NCBI GenBank assembly: GCA_905221605.1 | Contig: CAJNDS010002796.1 | Span: 246,001-275,625 of the forward strand | Reading direction: 5' to 3' | Length of the DNA stretch: 29,625 nt | Source: Symbiodinium natans | Taxonomy: Eukaryota; Sar; Dinophyceae; Suessiales; Symbiodiniaceae | Translations under genes and position numbers: made by a program | Notes under the pieces: generated by a model | Told to the model about the DNA's origin: nothing | What the model saw: only the letters and a program-made list of their open reading frames with translations | Database searches by the model: none | In this document: piece after piece, positions 9,357 to 20,100 of the stretch | Position numbering within the stretch: the stretch's first letter is position 1 | How the letters are laid out: the number at the start of each line of letters is the position of its first letter

Positions 9357-12300
9357 GTGAACGGTCTGGGAACCGTTTACTTGGTCAACGCAAAGTACAA
9401 TCTTCCAGGCGCCCGTCGGCTTGCGCATTGGTGTTTTGCCAAGGGTCACGGCATGGGCATCCAGCTCGTGCCAATGAGCAACGGTATGAGCTTCAGATTC
9501 CAAGGTGACCCGGCAGGGAATGTTTGGATGGAGGACCTTTCGAACATTGAGCTGGTCAAAACGCAAGCATTGCATAGACCCCTGCTGAAGGACTCAAAGG
9601 TGGTCCTCACGGACAAGGGCCGAACCTATTGGGGCAACGCTTGTCCAGATCCGAAAGGCCAGCTGCTGACGCGTCGCCGCGAGATACATCAGCTCGGCAA
9701 TGAGAACCTGCAAGAATGCCAGCTTTAGTCTCGTTAGTCTTTGTTCACTTTGTCCAGGCTCTCACGAGTTTCGGCAATCTGAGTACACGGAGCTTTATCT
9801 CCTGAACAAGCGCTTGGAGTATACGATGGATCTCCGTGGTGCCGACTGTGGCTGCTTCTTGACAACACCTAAGAGCCTAACAACTGTGCTTTCGGTGTGG
9901 CTTTGTGCTCTTCCAAGTGGGATCAAGAGAGATGAGAAGAGCGGGCAGCTAGGCAATGCAGCCTTCTACTTGGTGTCCATGTCCCGGAGCGAGTGGCCGA
10001 CAAACTGCGAGGCGCCAGACACATTTGTAAGTTTAGAGTTGCCAGGTTCTGAAACTTACATTTGTGCAATGTTCCGCATTGCTGGTGCAAAAGTGCCTCC
10101 TGTACCACTTGTCGCCGCTTGTGAACATGCCGAGGGCTCTTGCACGTAAGAATCTCAGGACTACTACTGTGATGCGATGAATATTTGCGGTGCGACGTGC
10201 CTTGAGATTGACCTTCAAGAAGCGAAGCTTACATGGCATAGCGTTGAAATTTAGTGAGGGCAGGAGTTCATCATGGAGGTTCTGTGGTGCTACATCCGCC
10301 CTTGGCAGCTTCTAACTTGTTCTGACTCGATGCTTCGGCTTCACGTCTGCAAGATTCTACATCTGCACTTCTGGTTGAGCTCAGGAACTTACACGCATTC
10401 CACTCCACATTCCACGACTTCCTCAGTCAAACGGACCGCACTGGGGCTTGTTCAGCGAAGTCCAGCACTAGAAGGGGCATAGAAACATTCAGTCTTGCCG
10501 TCTTGCCGTGCCCTTCGCAGGCTCCTGGCATAGGAACTGGTGGAGGCCGGGAATAGGTTGAGAAGGGTGGTGTTTGGGCGTCAGCTGGGCAAAGCCACAC
10601 CCATGATGCCACGGAAATGAACTGCCATCGAAGAGTAGCTGAGTAGCTGCCCATCTTAATCATCATGGACTCACGCGAAGTGCCCAGGATCAACCAATTG
10701 GATGGGGCCTCGAGACTTCTCCGCCTGGCAGCTGCTAGTCAGAACATGGTGAGTTTTGTTTGTGCAAAATGTCCACCACCCGTCGGAGTTATGGTTGCCT
10801 TGCAACTTCCTCAACTTCCGAAGCTTCTCGCTTAAGTCGTGCCAAAGCATTCGGAAGTCCTCCAGCTTCTGTGAACAGTTGTGTCGTCTAAGGTATGGCA
10901 TCAACGCATCGTGCATCAACACCAGGATGAAGTACCGGGTCTCTGTGGAGTTCCCTGTTTATGATGCATGCCCGCAACGTTGTCGTAGGCAGAGGGCACA
11001 AGCAGAACTGGCTTAAGCCTAAGAGTGAGGCTCCCGGCACTTCACTTTGATATGGGCGGTTTAGGTTTGGGAGGCCAGGGCTTGGAGCGTCAGAGCTTCC
11101 AATTCTCCTTAGTGGTGGTCTGAAAACACTGCGTCCATGACCTCGTACATACATTTCCAGGGCGGCTAGTTCCGAACTGTGCTTACTAGAGTGTGTTCGA
11201 ACGATGAGTAACGCATTCCTGCCTGAACGATGATTTACTTCCAATTGACATGTTTCCAACCTGCGCGCAATCGCGCAGCGCGTTCTTAACGGAACGGCGA
11301 CTGCGTGCATGCTTCGTGCATGAACTTCCAGCGCGCGCACCGCCTGAACTAGTTTTTCGAAGCTGTTGAGAAAGCCACACGAATATCCTTCGATTCAGAA
11401 ACTATGCACGATGCCGGAAAGCAGGATTCAGGAAACTGTCCGATTCAGGAAGCTTCCCGATTCAGGAAACTGCGCGATGCAGGAAACTGCCCGATTCATG
11501 AAAGTTGCTTCTCACGGAACCTGAATTTAGGAAGCTTGCAGTAGAGTATGGATTCACAAAATTGACGAGGGAGCTGTCTGGCACCATCAGAAGATATAGC
11601 AACAGCTAGCGCAACCCAAACATTGTAAGCAATCGCGACTAGGTAGCAAAGGCTCGCTGCCATGCCTAACCTCAGAGGCAACACAGCTGGACTCGGATTC
11701 GGACAGCTTTCCTCCGACTCAAGTGGACCCAAGGCAATCCAAACAAGATGTCAAAAGCATCCATGAAAGCAGTCTCGAATGCCGTCCTTGAAAGCTATCC
11801 TGAAAAGCATGGTCTCTAAATCTGCTGAGCTCAGTTTTCGCTGTGTCCACTGATCTCGGTTGATAGCCTTGCCTCTGCACACAATGAAGCACGCGAAGTC
11901 GTCGCGTCTCTTCGCGATCGTGTTCAGGGGGGTTCAAGCATCTCTTGCTCCTTCTAGTTTCCATCCAAACTAGTACTTCACTTAGTTAGCAGCTACCGAC
12001 AAAGGAAGGCACCGAGGAGCTCAAGAGCATTGCAACTTGGCTGTGAGAGATTGCTGGCACGGCATCTGCTGATCAACGGGCCGCGGCTACTAAAGGACTT
12101 TCTAAGATCACGTCACCATGACATCATTGAGGACATCAGGCTGTCCCAGAACGGGTGCAGCGTGCAAGCATCCGCAGCAAAGTTCCAGGACTCCCGATGT
12201 TGAACGAGTGCATCAGCTCTTGTCATGTCTGGATGGAGGTATTTCGCTCTTGCAGAAGCACGGTCGGGTCCGTTTTTGCAGGCATCAATGCCGGTCCTCA

Positions 12301-13385
12301 GTGCAGAGATGAGAAAAGGAATGACGCCTGTGATGAGCTACTCAGACGGCAAATGAGCGGGTGTGGGATGTATGCAGATTGAGACTTTGCGAGTAAGTTA
12401 GTATTGTATGTGTGACAAACAGAAAATGCCTTGAATGAAGCGCTCCAGCTGAAGTTTGCCTTGCAAGACTGTTTCTGGTCGTGGATGAGTGCCGAGGCGC
12501 ATTTGATGAACCAATGTTTCTGCGCTAGGGCAGGGGGGGGGGGCAGCCATGAACCGAATGCGAAAACCATGAACCATCCCTATACACCAGCAGTGCATTT
12601 TGGCTTGAATAGTAGGTTTAAGCACTAAGTGCTCAGTTGACCACTGACACCTGCCAATCTGCCGAAGAACCATGGGCGTGACGCATGTCAGCACTTCCCG
12701 ATGAATTTGCGGGGCAAGAAAGCTAGAAAATCAGCAAGCATCACATCATCACATCCATGTTTGTTTCCGTTTCGTCGGAAGAGCATAGGTGGCCACAAGC
12801 GGCATCAGTATTTTGGCATTAGTAAGCGTGTCGTGATGTCCATGTGCCATCATGTTCCATCATGCGCTTGTGAAGAGCTCAGCAAACAGTATACTGAACG
12901 TTTCAGCCTTTGTTTGCACATAGTGACATGTCCAGACTGAGATGATTCACCGGTACCGCACGATGCAAGACGTGAGGCAGTGGCACCAAAGAGGCCAAGG
13001 AACATCAGGCAAAACACGCCAGGCAATATGCCGCAATGCACGCATATGCACGCCATTCGCTCAGCACGCAGCTCCACGCGATTCCAATGACCGCATCGAG
13101 ATGCACGAGCGACAGGCTAGCTTAAGCCACAAGTGCCTCTTAAAGCACTTGCGCTATCCGCGGAAATGGCTCCATGACCCATGTCATCGATTGGCGGGTT
13201 TCATGGGTCGATTGACTAGAAATGGGCTCCGCGGTTGGCTCGGCGCCGCATCATACGGCAGAACTAGATAGGCCAATTGATTGCAAAAGCCGAAAGCAGT
13301 AGCTGAACATTGAGCCATGACTTACACTTCAGGCTACTGGCGGAGCTGGCGGATGGGGTGGCTCGATGGGAACGGCCCCGGGGAG
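9357..13385 (+). CDS. GH7 glycoside hydrolase (cellobiohydrolase/endoglucanase family), split gene
   Basis: GH7 enzymes cleave beta-1,4-glucan chains with retention of configuration. They are known in fungi, oomycetes and dinoflagellates, where cellulose forms thecal plates. Exons seen: 9357-9696 (VVLTDKGRTYWGNACPDPKG, like the N-terminal WxW..CPDP region); 9758-9850 (SEYTELYLLNKRLEYTMDL then RGADCG, like LLNKEFxFDVDVxxLPCG); 9953-10026 (NAAFYLVSM); 10159-10226 (DYYCDAMNICGATC then LEIDLQEA); 10385 onward (NLHAFHSTFHDFLSQTDRTG); 10893-10965 (YGINASCINTRMKYRVSVEF); about 12096-12167 (DIRLSQNGCSVQ); 12423 onward (ENALNEALQLKFAL); 13333-13385 (GYWRSWRMGWLDGNGPGE). The catalytic E-x-D-x-x-E is E at 10204, D at 10210 and E at 10219. 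The first four joins close in phase with GC, GC, GT and GC donors. Joins after about 10450 are placed by motif order only. The N-terminus (perhaps 8580) and C-terminus are not resolved. Secretion or membrane location is inferred. Confidence 0.75.
9758..10226 (+). CDS. GH7 catalytic core exons
   Basis: Three exons carry the diagnostic core. 9758-9850 ends after a first codon base (DCG). 9953-10026 starts with the two bases that complete Gly and reads NAAFYLVSM, matching the GH7 strand LPCGLNGALYFVSM. It ends at GTAAGT. 10159-10226 holds YYCDA and the LEIDLQEA active-site strand. The nucleophile should be the first Glu and the acid/base the second. The following donor splits an Asn/Lys codon (aa|gc), and the next exon begins at 10385. 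Introns are 102, 132 and 158 nt. This is the most secure part of the gene. Confidence 0.8.
10665..10748 (+). CDS. Possible small exon with consensus GTGAGT donor
   Basis: An ATG-started frame (MDSREVPRINQLDGASRLLR) runs 28 codons to AACATG|GTGAGT. Codon use and the donor look genuine. It lies between GH7 exons at 10385 and 10893, so it is either an unrecognised GH7 exon whose ATG is internal, or chance. Confidence 0.25.
11391..11508. repeat. Degenerate ~20-bp tandem repeat (cgattcaggaaactg)
   Basis: About six copies of cgattcaggaaactgNc, varying to cgatgccggaaagc and cgattcatgaaagttgc, inside what should be a large GH7 intron (10966-12095). Non-coding minisatellite. Confidence 0.82.
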
Positions 13386-14840
13386 GCCACATCACGTGGC
13401 ACAGTTGTCATGTTGCCAGGTTGGTCAGCAAACTGCAGTTTCATCCAGTGCATCTCGAATGTGGCATATTGTTGGCAAGTTCTCAGCATCATTCAGCATC
13501 TCTCCGATCTCAGCTCCATGTTCATGTCCCTGCAATGTTGTCGTCAGGGTGCTTTCTGCACCGCTGAACAAGCCACTCGGTTCGTATCCTCTTCCATGTT
13601 TGTTCCATGGCTTGTGCTTGTCTTGTCTTGAAAAGTTTGGCGTGTGCTCGTTCAAAGTCGTCCGCGACTCAGGACGCCAAGGGCATCTGTTCGGACACTG
13701 CCCCTTGGCATTGGTGCCAATCCAGCCTGAAAGCCAGAGATCTCGTCTGTCGGTTTGGGCCTTCCCAGTTCGTGTTCCACAGTATGGAAGAGTACGCTAC
13801 GAGTACGGTACTTGCAGTGTGCGGTGTGAAACATAAACTGCAGTTCCAGGGACCGGGTGCATGGGCCTTTCCTTCCCACACCCAGCAACAGGCAAGCATA
13901 AGCCACGGGCTGAGTCAGCATCTGCACCAAGCCCAAGCAGCACCCTCTTTACGCGTTAAGATATCCTTGAGTCCTGGACCAAACGATGCAGAGCAGAGGA
14001 TTTGAAGTTGACAACCAAGCAGAGATCTGTCAGTTGTCGGGCCTTCAGAACTTTAGATCTAGGGTTTGTTTGCTGTCGACATCTCGAGAGAAAGGCTCAC
14101 ACACTTACACACAAGACAGCCTAGCGTGAAAGACAACCCGTGGCAATGCTTGACCATAAATCGGTTTGACAAGGCATGAGACTTTTGAGCCACCTCTGGC
14201 AACTTGAAAATACTGTTGAAGAAAATGTGCTCACTTGTGCAGTGCCATGCGATGCCCCAAGGTGGCCTTCTCGGACTTTTCAGTCACCGATCTTGCGCCA
14301 GAAAAGTGGACTGGTGTCTAAACCATCTGCAGGCTGCCACACACGTTCCAAAGCGGACATGTTCGTGTGGGTTGCTAGGGAAGGCGTCCGTCGTTGCGAG
14401 CCTTAGAGCTTAGAACATCTTCGCAAGTGTCCCTGTTTGCGATATGACCTCCTCCTATCAGTTGTTCAGTGCGTACACGTGCCTGCGGATTCCTCTTGGC
14501 AGTGCCAATAGCAAGACACTGTGCCAAAAGCCGTTGCTCAGAAGGCCGCTTTTCGACACTGTGCATTGCTATTAGCATTGCAGAATACGAGACACCCCAC
14601 GCGTGACTCCGAATAGGTCGTTCGTTGGCTGTGCTCGTTGTAGAAGCATCTTGACCGTTTTAATGAGACAGCTTGTCATGCAGAGCTTGACCAATTCTAC
14701 CCGGAAGGGCAGAGAAATACCCCATCTGAGGGTGAATCGCGAAAGCTAGCGAGCTCCTTGAGATCATTTTTGTTTACGTTGTTTACCATCTCTTTGCTAA
14801 GAGTTAGCCCGAGGCCCGTAACGAATGTTCTGACCAAGTG
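13386..14840. other. GH7 3' region, unresolved, and spacer
   Basis: A GH7 protein should continue for a short C-terminal segment after the WLDG exon. Open stretches at 13607-14005 and 14176-14406 were examined, but none matched the family's last strand convincingly. No stop codon for the GH7 gene can be assigned. Confidence 0.35.
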
Positions 14841-14853
14841 GGGAAATCTGCCG

Positions 14854-15022
14854 TGGGGGGGGGGGGAAGGGGGGGGGGGGGGGGTAAGGCAAGGGGGGGG
14901 GGGCATGGAGGGGGGGGGGGGGCTTGGGCAGGGGGGGGGGGGGTGGCGGGGGGTGGCAGCGGGGGGCAGGGGTGGGGCAGGTGGGGCAGGGGGGGGCAGG
15001 GGTGGGGCAGGAGGGGGAGGCC
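14854..15022. repeat. G-run tract with strong G-quadruplex potential
   Basis: About 170 nt, mostly runs of 4-13 G interrupted by aa, taa, cat, tgg and cagg, all on the + strand. Proline-rich (-) and glycine-rich (+) ORFs are artefacts. It separates the GH7 region from the kinase region. Confidence 0.93.
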
Positions 15023-15045
15023 TGAAGAGATGTATACGTTAGGAT

Positions 15046-15250
15046 AACGCCCTCCCCCTCTTTTTGAATAACAGCCTGCAAGTCATGCCTGGGCGCCAGT
15101 GGGCGGGAAGTTGGGGGGAGGGGGTGGGCAGTTGTATCACCCCTCCTTCCCTGGTTTGTCGGCTTGCCCTTTCCCCGATTTTGAACCCCCCCTCTGCTCC
15201 CTTTCCCAAGTTCTTTTTGAGAAGAAGCTTGCAAGTCATACTTCGTGTCG
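15046..15250. repeat. Pair of related ~45-bp segments
   Basis: 15051-15095 (ctctttttgaataacagcct then gcaagtcatg) and 15205-15245 (ttctttttgagaagaagctt then gcaagtcata) are diverged direct copies. Both are preceded by C/T-rich DNA. In the minus frame both give a DLQAxxQKE peptide, so this may be an old duplicated coding scrap or a simple dispersed repeat. Confidence 0.5.
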
Positions 15251-15450
15251 GAGGCGGAAAACTTTTGTACGGGCTTCAATGTGGATTTAGTCAAGAATGG
15301 AGGAGGTGGTGTGATATTAATATGAAAATGAAGAAACGTTGTTTATCGGCATGTTATTCTCAGGCCCGGAGGATCTTTGACCGGTCAGAGTCTTTGCTAG
15401 GAGGGCATGTGGGGGGATGATTAAACAGGTGCACGGCATCTGCGCATGTC

Positions 15451-15975
15451 ATGCTTACCTCGTGGGCGCAGTTCACCCACACTCCTGTCAAGTCCTCATG
15501 CTTCTGCCAGCTTTCGTCGCCCCAATCTCAAATACCTTTGCCCTGGGCACTTTGCCAAGCAATCAGTGCTCATGTATTGCTCGCAGTATTGGTGGATGCA
15601 TGGAACGGCTTCATTAATTCAACATTCTTTCGCATACCCAATCATCGTCAACCTGGTCAGCTGGCTATGAGCCATCGCCACCAACAATTCGAAGCCTTCT
15701 TAGGCCGTCTCTGTCTTCAGGCATTGGCGGATATACTTTTTGTTTTGAGGTGTGCTGAGCACGTACCGGAGCTGCTCTCCTCTCGTCGCTTTAGGCGGTT
15801 TGTGCAGCTCGGACCTCACAGCAGGCATTTAAGGGCAGCGGTGTACATTGTGGCGAGCAGTGAAGGGCACCAAAAACAATCGCGTGCTTGGATTCTTGCC
15901 AAACTGGTGTTGCATGATATGCGCTTCGAAGTTGCGACAGGTCTCCACAAAGGTTGGGGAGCAGTTCGAGTTCGG
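15451..15975 (+). CDS. Candidate N-terminal exon(s) of the FHA kinase
   Basis: One frame stays open for 175 codons. It includes coding-like stretches (FEAFLGRLCLQALADILFVL; RRFRRFVQLGPHSRHLRAAV) and ends HKGWGAVRVR before a possible GTTTGA donor at 15976. A Trp-Gly followed by a beta-strand is what an FHA domain starts with, and the phase (0) matches the next exon at 16098. A true acceptor could lie inside (ccacaaag before 15957), in which case only the WGAVRVR part is exonic. About 10-13 residues expected between WG and the VGR motif are missing, so a small exon may be absent. Confidence 0.35.
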
Positions 15976-16097
15976 GTTTGAAGAAACCACGAACCAGGCA
16001 AGATATTGGATCAGCTTGCTTGCGCAGATGGCTGGAATGTGCATAGAGAGTCAGTTGCGAACTGAGACAGGGGAGTTTACACTGCTGCCAGTCACAG

Positions 16098-17110
16098 GTC
16101 TTTGTCGGACGTGCACCAGACTGCGAAATCCAGGCATCGCAGCTTCTGCACCAGCTCTGCCAATGCTGCCTATGCTCGGTTCATCGCCTAGGCGAAGGAC
16201 ACACACGTGTCCAAGAAGCACCTTCGGATCTATCGGGATGAGCACTTCCACTATTTCATTGAGGCCCGAAGTCGAGTCGCCGTCCCTTTGGCCCAGTCCT
16301 CTACAAATAGCTTCGAAATTTCCAAAACCTGATGCCAGTCACGTTCTTGCGCCAAGTACGCACAAAGTTCTCCAAGAGCTGATGCTGGTGCTGCTGAGCA
16401 TATCGCTTCGTGAAGTTGTCCCTGGCCACCCCATGGCCGGTCTTTCATTGCGTTGGCCTTCTCCAAACAGTCCCAATCATTGTCAAAGCCAAAGTATAGT
16501 AAAGCTTTTCGCGCCGTCCTATCCATGCCTGCCGCTCGAATTTAACCTTTGGGTGTTCACTGCTGGTGAGACTACTTTTCGCGTCATCTGCTCTGTGCTT
16601 AGCCAATCGTGCACTTTGTGTCCGTACACAACCTGCAACGTTTGGAAAGTTGCATCGCCGCTGGCGCATTCCACATCATCAGGGTTCTGCAGGGCTGCAC
16701 GCAGATTGACATCCAGGCGTTTGCTCGAGCAAGTATTTGCGATGGGTGCATGCAGACCATTCTAACTTAACCTGGATTCCTCCGTGCAAGGTCCTGAATA
16801 CTTTACAACTTATCGCCTGCGGAACGTTCCACATGACAGCGTTTTGCGAAGAGCCACTCGCCTAGTGCAGTAAAACACCTGCTCGGATTGCACCTCGCTG
16901 GGAGTCTTGCAATGAGGGAACGGTGAATGACATCCCCCCCCCACATCCTGCTGCTGCCTCGTAAGACATTACCATGCTGGGTGAAAGCCTGTCAGAGCCA
17001 TGAACTGAGATCCGATTGATTCCGATTGGCACGGGGTTTGTCGAGTGGTTGGCAGCGCCTCTGGAGGAGCTCAGCCCTTTCGGGGCCTTCATCAATGACC
17101 AGTACACCAG
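16098..17110 (+). CDS. FHA domain exons of the kinase
   Basis: Exon 16098-16133 (36 nt) reads VFVGRAPDCEIQ, with the FHA Gly-Arg. A GC-AG intron (16134-16191) joins it in phase to AKDTHVSKKHLRIYRDEHFH then YFIEARS. The Ser-x-x-His motif (SKKH) that with the Arg forms the phosphothreonine pocket is intact, and SKKHxRIxR is especially close to the Chk2 subgroup. The next strand normally holds N-G-T-x-x-N. The best candidate is at about 17070-17110 (LSPFGAFINDQYTR), which has GAFIN instead of NGTFVN. A final strand may be VDCGIVFSFLAEDP at 17831-17872. These last two are tentative because their phases were not proved. Confidence 0.75.
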
Positions 17111-20100
17111 GCAGTGATGTGATAGTTGTGACAGTCGCCCTCGTATACCGTAGTCACACTTTTTCTTCTGTTGCCGAGTCATGTGGTCACTGTAGTAACG
17201 GAGAGGCAGGGTGAACACCGTGCTCTCAAGCATGGCACCCGCCTCGGGGTTGGAGGGGCATGAGGGGCTTGGCATGTAACTTGCATCCGCCGCATCTGTC
17301 CCTGAGTTTCATGACAGAGATCTTGACTGAGGTGATGCCATCACCATAACCAGCCAGCTCTCACCCAACGTAGTCCCGTTCGCGTCCTTCATCTTTCGTG
17401 CGGCCAGAGCCTGTTTCCGAACTGAAGTGTGTCCAACATGTCTGTGTCTGCATTACTCGAGTGATGCTTGGGTTTTTAGAGGTTTTTTTCTGGAAAATTG
17501 GCCTTGGCTGGCCAAAGCTAGCAGCCCACGCATGGCAGGTGACAGGACGGATCGAGGATGGCTCTGACCTCAGGTATGAATGAGGTCTCATGCTTGGATA
17601 TCCGCAAGTTGGGAAGACAAATTTGCAGGTTACTTTAGCTGGTCATGTGGAATAGAGAGCCGCTTCCTAAATCTTGAAGTGCGCTCCTGCAACATTGCTA
17701 CGGACTTGCCATGGTGCCAGGTGCCGGATCAGCAGCACACCGGGAAACAGGCTCTCCAATCGACGTGCATGTGTTTGCATCATGAGTGCAATGAGAGCAC
17801 AATGGCTTTTGGTATCCTTTCGTGCATTGTTGACTGCGGAATTGTATTTTCATTTTTGGCGGAGGACCCATGAAGGACGATCCCAAAGCGCAGGTGTTCG
17901 CCTTACTGGCAAAGAGACTCTGTAGAGCGCTTCTTAACTCACGGAAGTTGAGCTTGAGCCGATCAGGAGCTTCGGCACATGGTCTCGGATGACTGGGTGC
18001 TTGGCTGAAAGCACGTTGAAGCGTTGCAAAGTGGAAGTAGATGTTCAGCCCACATCTTGCTCCGGATTTGCTATCGCTGCTATCCTAGGCTAGGCTCTTA
18101 GAAGCTGCATCGGCTGTATGTGCTGTATGCTTTCTGGCAGAGATGCACTTTGCTGCTAGAAGCATGTGCCGACGGTGCCTTCATGACCCTGATAGTTTGG
18201 ACCATGTCCAAGGTGAGAAGAAATTGGGATGTGCCTTTGGCAGATAAGCTCTCGTGCATGAAACGATTCCGAGATACAGTTGAGACACTCTTGAGACAGT
18301 TTGAGGCTCATGGCGCAGTGCATGGGATTGAAGTTAAGAAAGGTTGGAGTCTTTGAAGCTCTCTGCAAGAGTTGACGTCCGAGTCTCTCTGGTTCATGTC
18401 CCATCATCTCGAAGGACATCCTAGGACCTAGGACATCCAACTAAGTGTAGGGAGACCCTTGCATGCCAATGTTGTTTGAAGTATTGCTTTCTTGGTTTCA
18501 GTGCTCGGCAGGTGACCAGCACCCAAAATGATGATTTCCACAGGTTCCCACCCTTTCAGCAAGCGTTGCTTCAGTTTTGCAAGGTCTCACAAGAACTGGG
18601 CAGCGGTGCCTTCAGCACGGTGAAGCTGGGTGTTCGCACGAAACAGGTCCCCTGGCCGTGGTGGCGACATGCTGATGAAGACATCTGAAGTTCGGAATGT
18701 CCTCCGATGACGAGAGTGTTAAAGTTGTCCATCTTGTACCAGCCAGGGGAGCTCGGAGGCATTGCCGGCCGGTTTGAAGTGCGCCATGAAGATGATTGAA
18801 CCTCGTTGGCAAGTTCTGCAAGTGATGGTCGGGATGATGGCTTTCGCGGCCTCGGTCACGCGGGGGAGGTAGGGGTCAGTGGGGGTGTTCTCGACTCGAG
18901 TCGAGGAGGCCGGGCTTGTTGAGATTTTTGCTGATGCGAGGGAGTGGATCTCGAACCTGCCGCACAGCGTAGCGCAAAATAGCTTGTCACAATTCGCAGA
19001 CTGGCTCCAAGGCGGTGCCAGAGTAAACGGCTAATGGCTGAACACCACCTTTGATGTGGGACACTGCCTAGTTCAGGCTGCTAGTGGGAAATCGACCTCC
19101 ATGTTCCTGCCGAGTTTCCGAAGAAGGGTAAGAGTTGACGTACGGGCCGACAGGTCGACATGTGAAAATGTTGCAAAAGACGAAGGGAGAGCTCACACGA
19201 CTCGGACAACCTTCCACGAAGTCCTACGAGAAGTGGAGTATAGGCCAGGCCTAAGTCACCTCAAGCACCTCAAGCTGCAAGTGAAACCCCCTTTCGATGT
19301 CAGTGACCCGGTCGCCTTCGCATGGGGACTCATGGGGCTCGTCACCATGATGCACGGGGCGGCACGTTACAGCTAAATGAACACACACCACAAAACCCTA
19401 TCTGTACTCAAACTCTTAAGATTCTTAAGCAGCTTCGAAGCAGCTTCTAAGCACATCATGGAACCACACCCAGCCAGAAATTCACCACACCAAGCACGAC
19501 GCTTCGCTTCCTTTGCCTTCGCATGTCTGGTAGCCTTTGTAGTCGCTCTCTAGTCTGCGGAGCCGAGGACAAGAGGAAGTTCTTGAGTTTCCAGAGCAAC
19601 CGCTCCTCAGGGTCTGATACCCAGGTCTGTTTGCCAACAATTCGTGTTGTGTCTAGTCTTGTGGCGATTGCACGCTGTAAATTTGATCTCCGTCCCATGC
19701 AAAGATGTTGGAAGAAGAGTGTCCCCAGCAGATTACCTCGACCCTGCAGCTCTCTCAGGCTGACCCTCAATGATGAGGCAAACCTCATGACCAGCCCGGG
19801 ACCTTGCAGTGACTTTCTTGAAGCCTTGGAAGCAAGCAGCGTGCTGAAGATTGTTGAAGTGTTGATCTCGCCTAGGCCTGCAGCACCCGAACATTGCTTC
19901 TTGGCAGCCGTAGAGATGAGTTCAGAAGACACAGGAGGAAGATTTCATGGCCAGTGGCATCAAATGGTCACTGTCTTGCGTTAACATTTGATGTGATGAA
20001 GGTGTCGTGCCTGGAGTGGTTCCAGACGGAGGCCATGGTCCAAGTCTAGAGTGTAGCTTGAGGTCCACACAGCTAGAATCCTGATGCATCCTAGCAGTCG

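Noticed and set aside
12596-12612. Spliced-leader relic (cattttggct core)
   Set aside because: Only a 10-nt match to the dinoflagellate spliced leader with the rest mismatched; expected by chance in a window this size. A weaker look-alike at 3241 was rejected too.
12942-13271. 109-codon basic ORF
   Set aside because: No motif, no splice logic, and it lies in a GH7 intron between motif-bearing exons.
14697-15294. Proline-rich and glycine-rich ORFs
   Set aside because: Produced by the G-run tract; no conserved sequence outside it.
16051-16526. Two adjoining minus-strand ORFs (EVLIPIDPKVLLGHV; LYFGFDNDWDCLEKA)
   Set aside because: They look protein-like but are antisense to the FHA exons, which carry exact family motifs on the plus strand.
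19200-19280. LREVEYRPGLSHLKHLKL as kinase helix C and strand 4
   Set aside because: It looks kinase-like (LREVE..LSH), but no acceptor gives the phase needed after the AMKMIEPR exon. The 19810-19875 segment closes both phases, so it was preferred.
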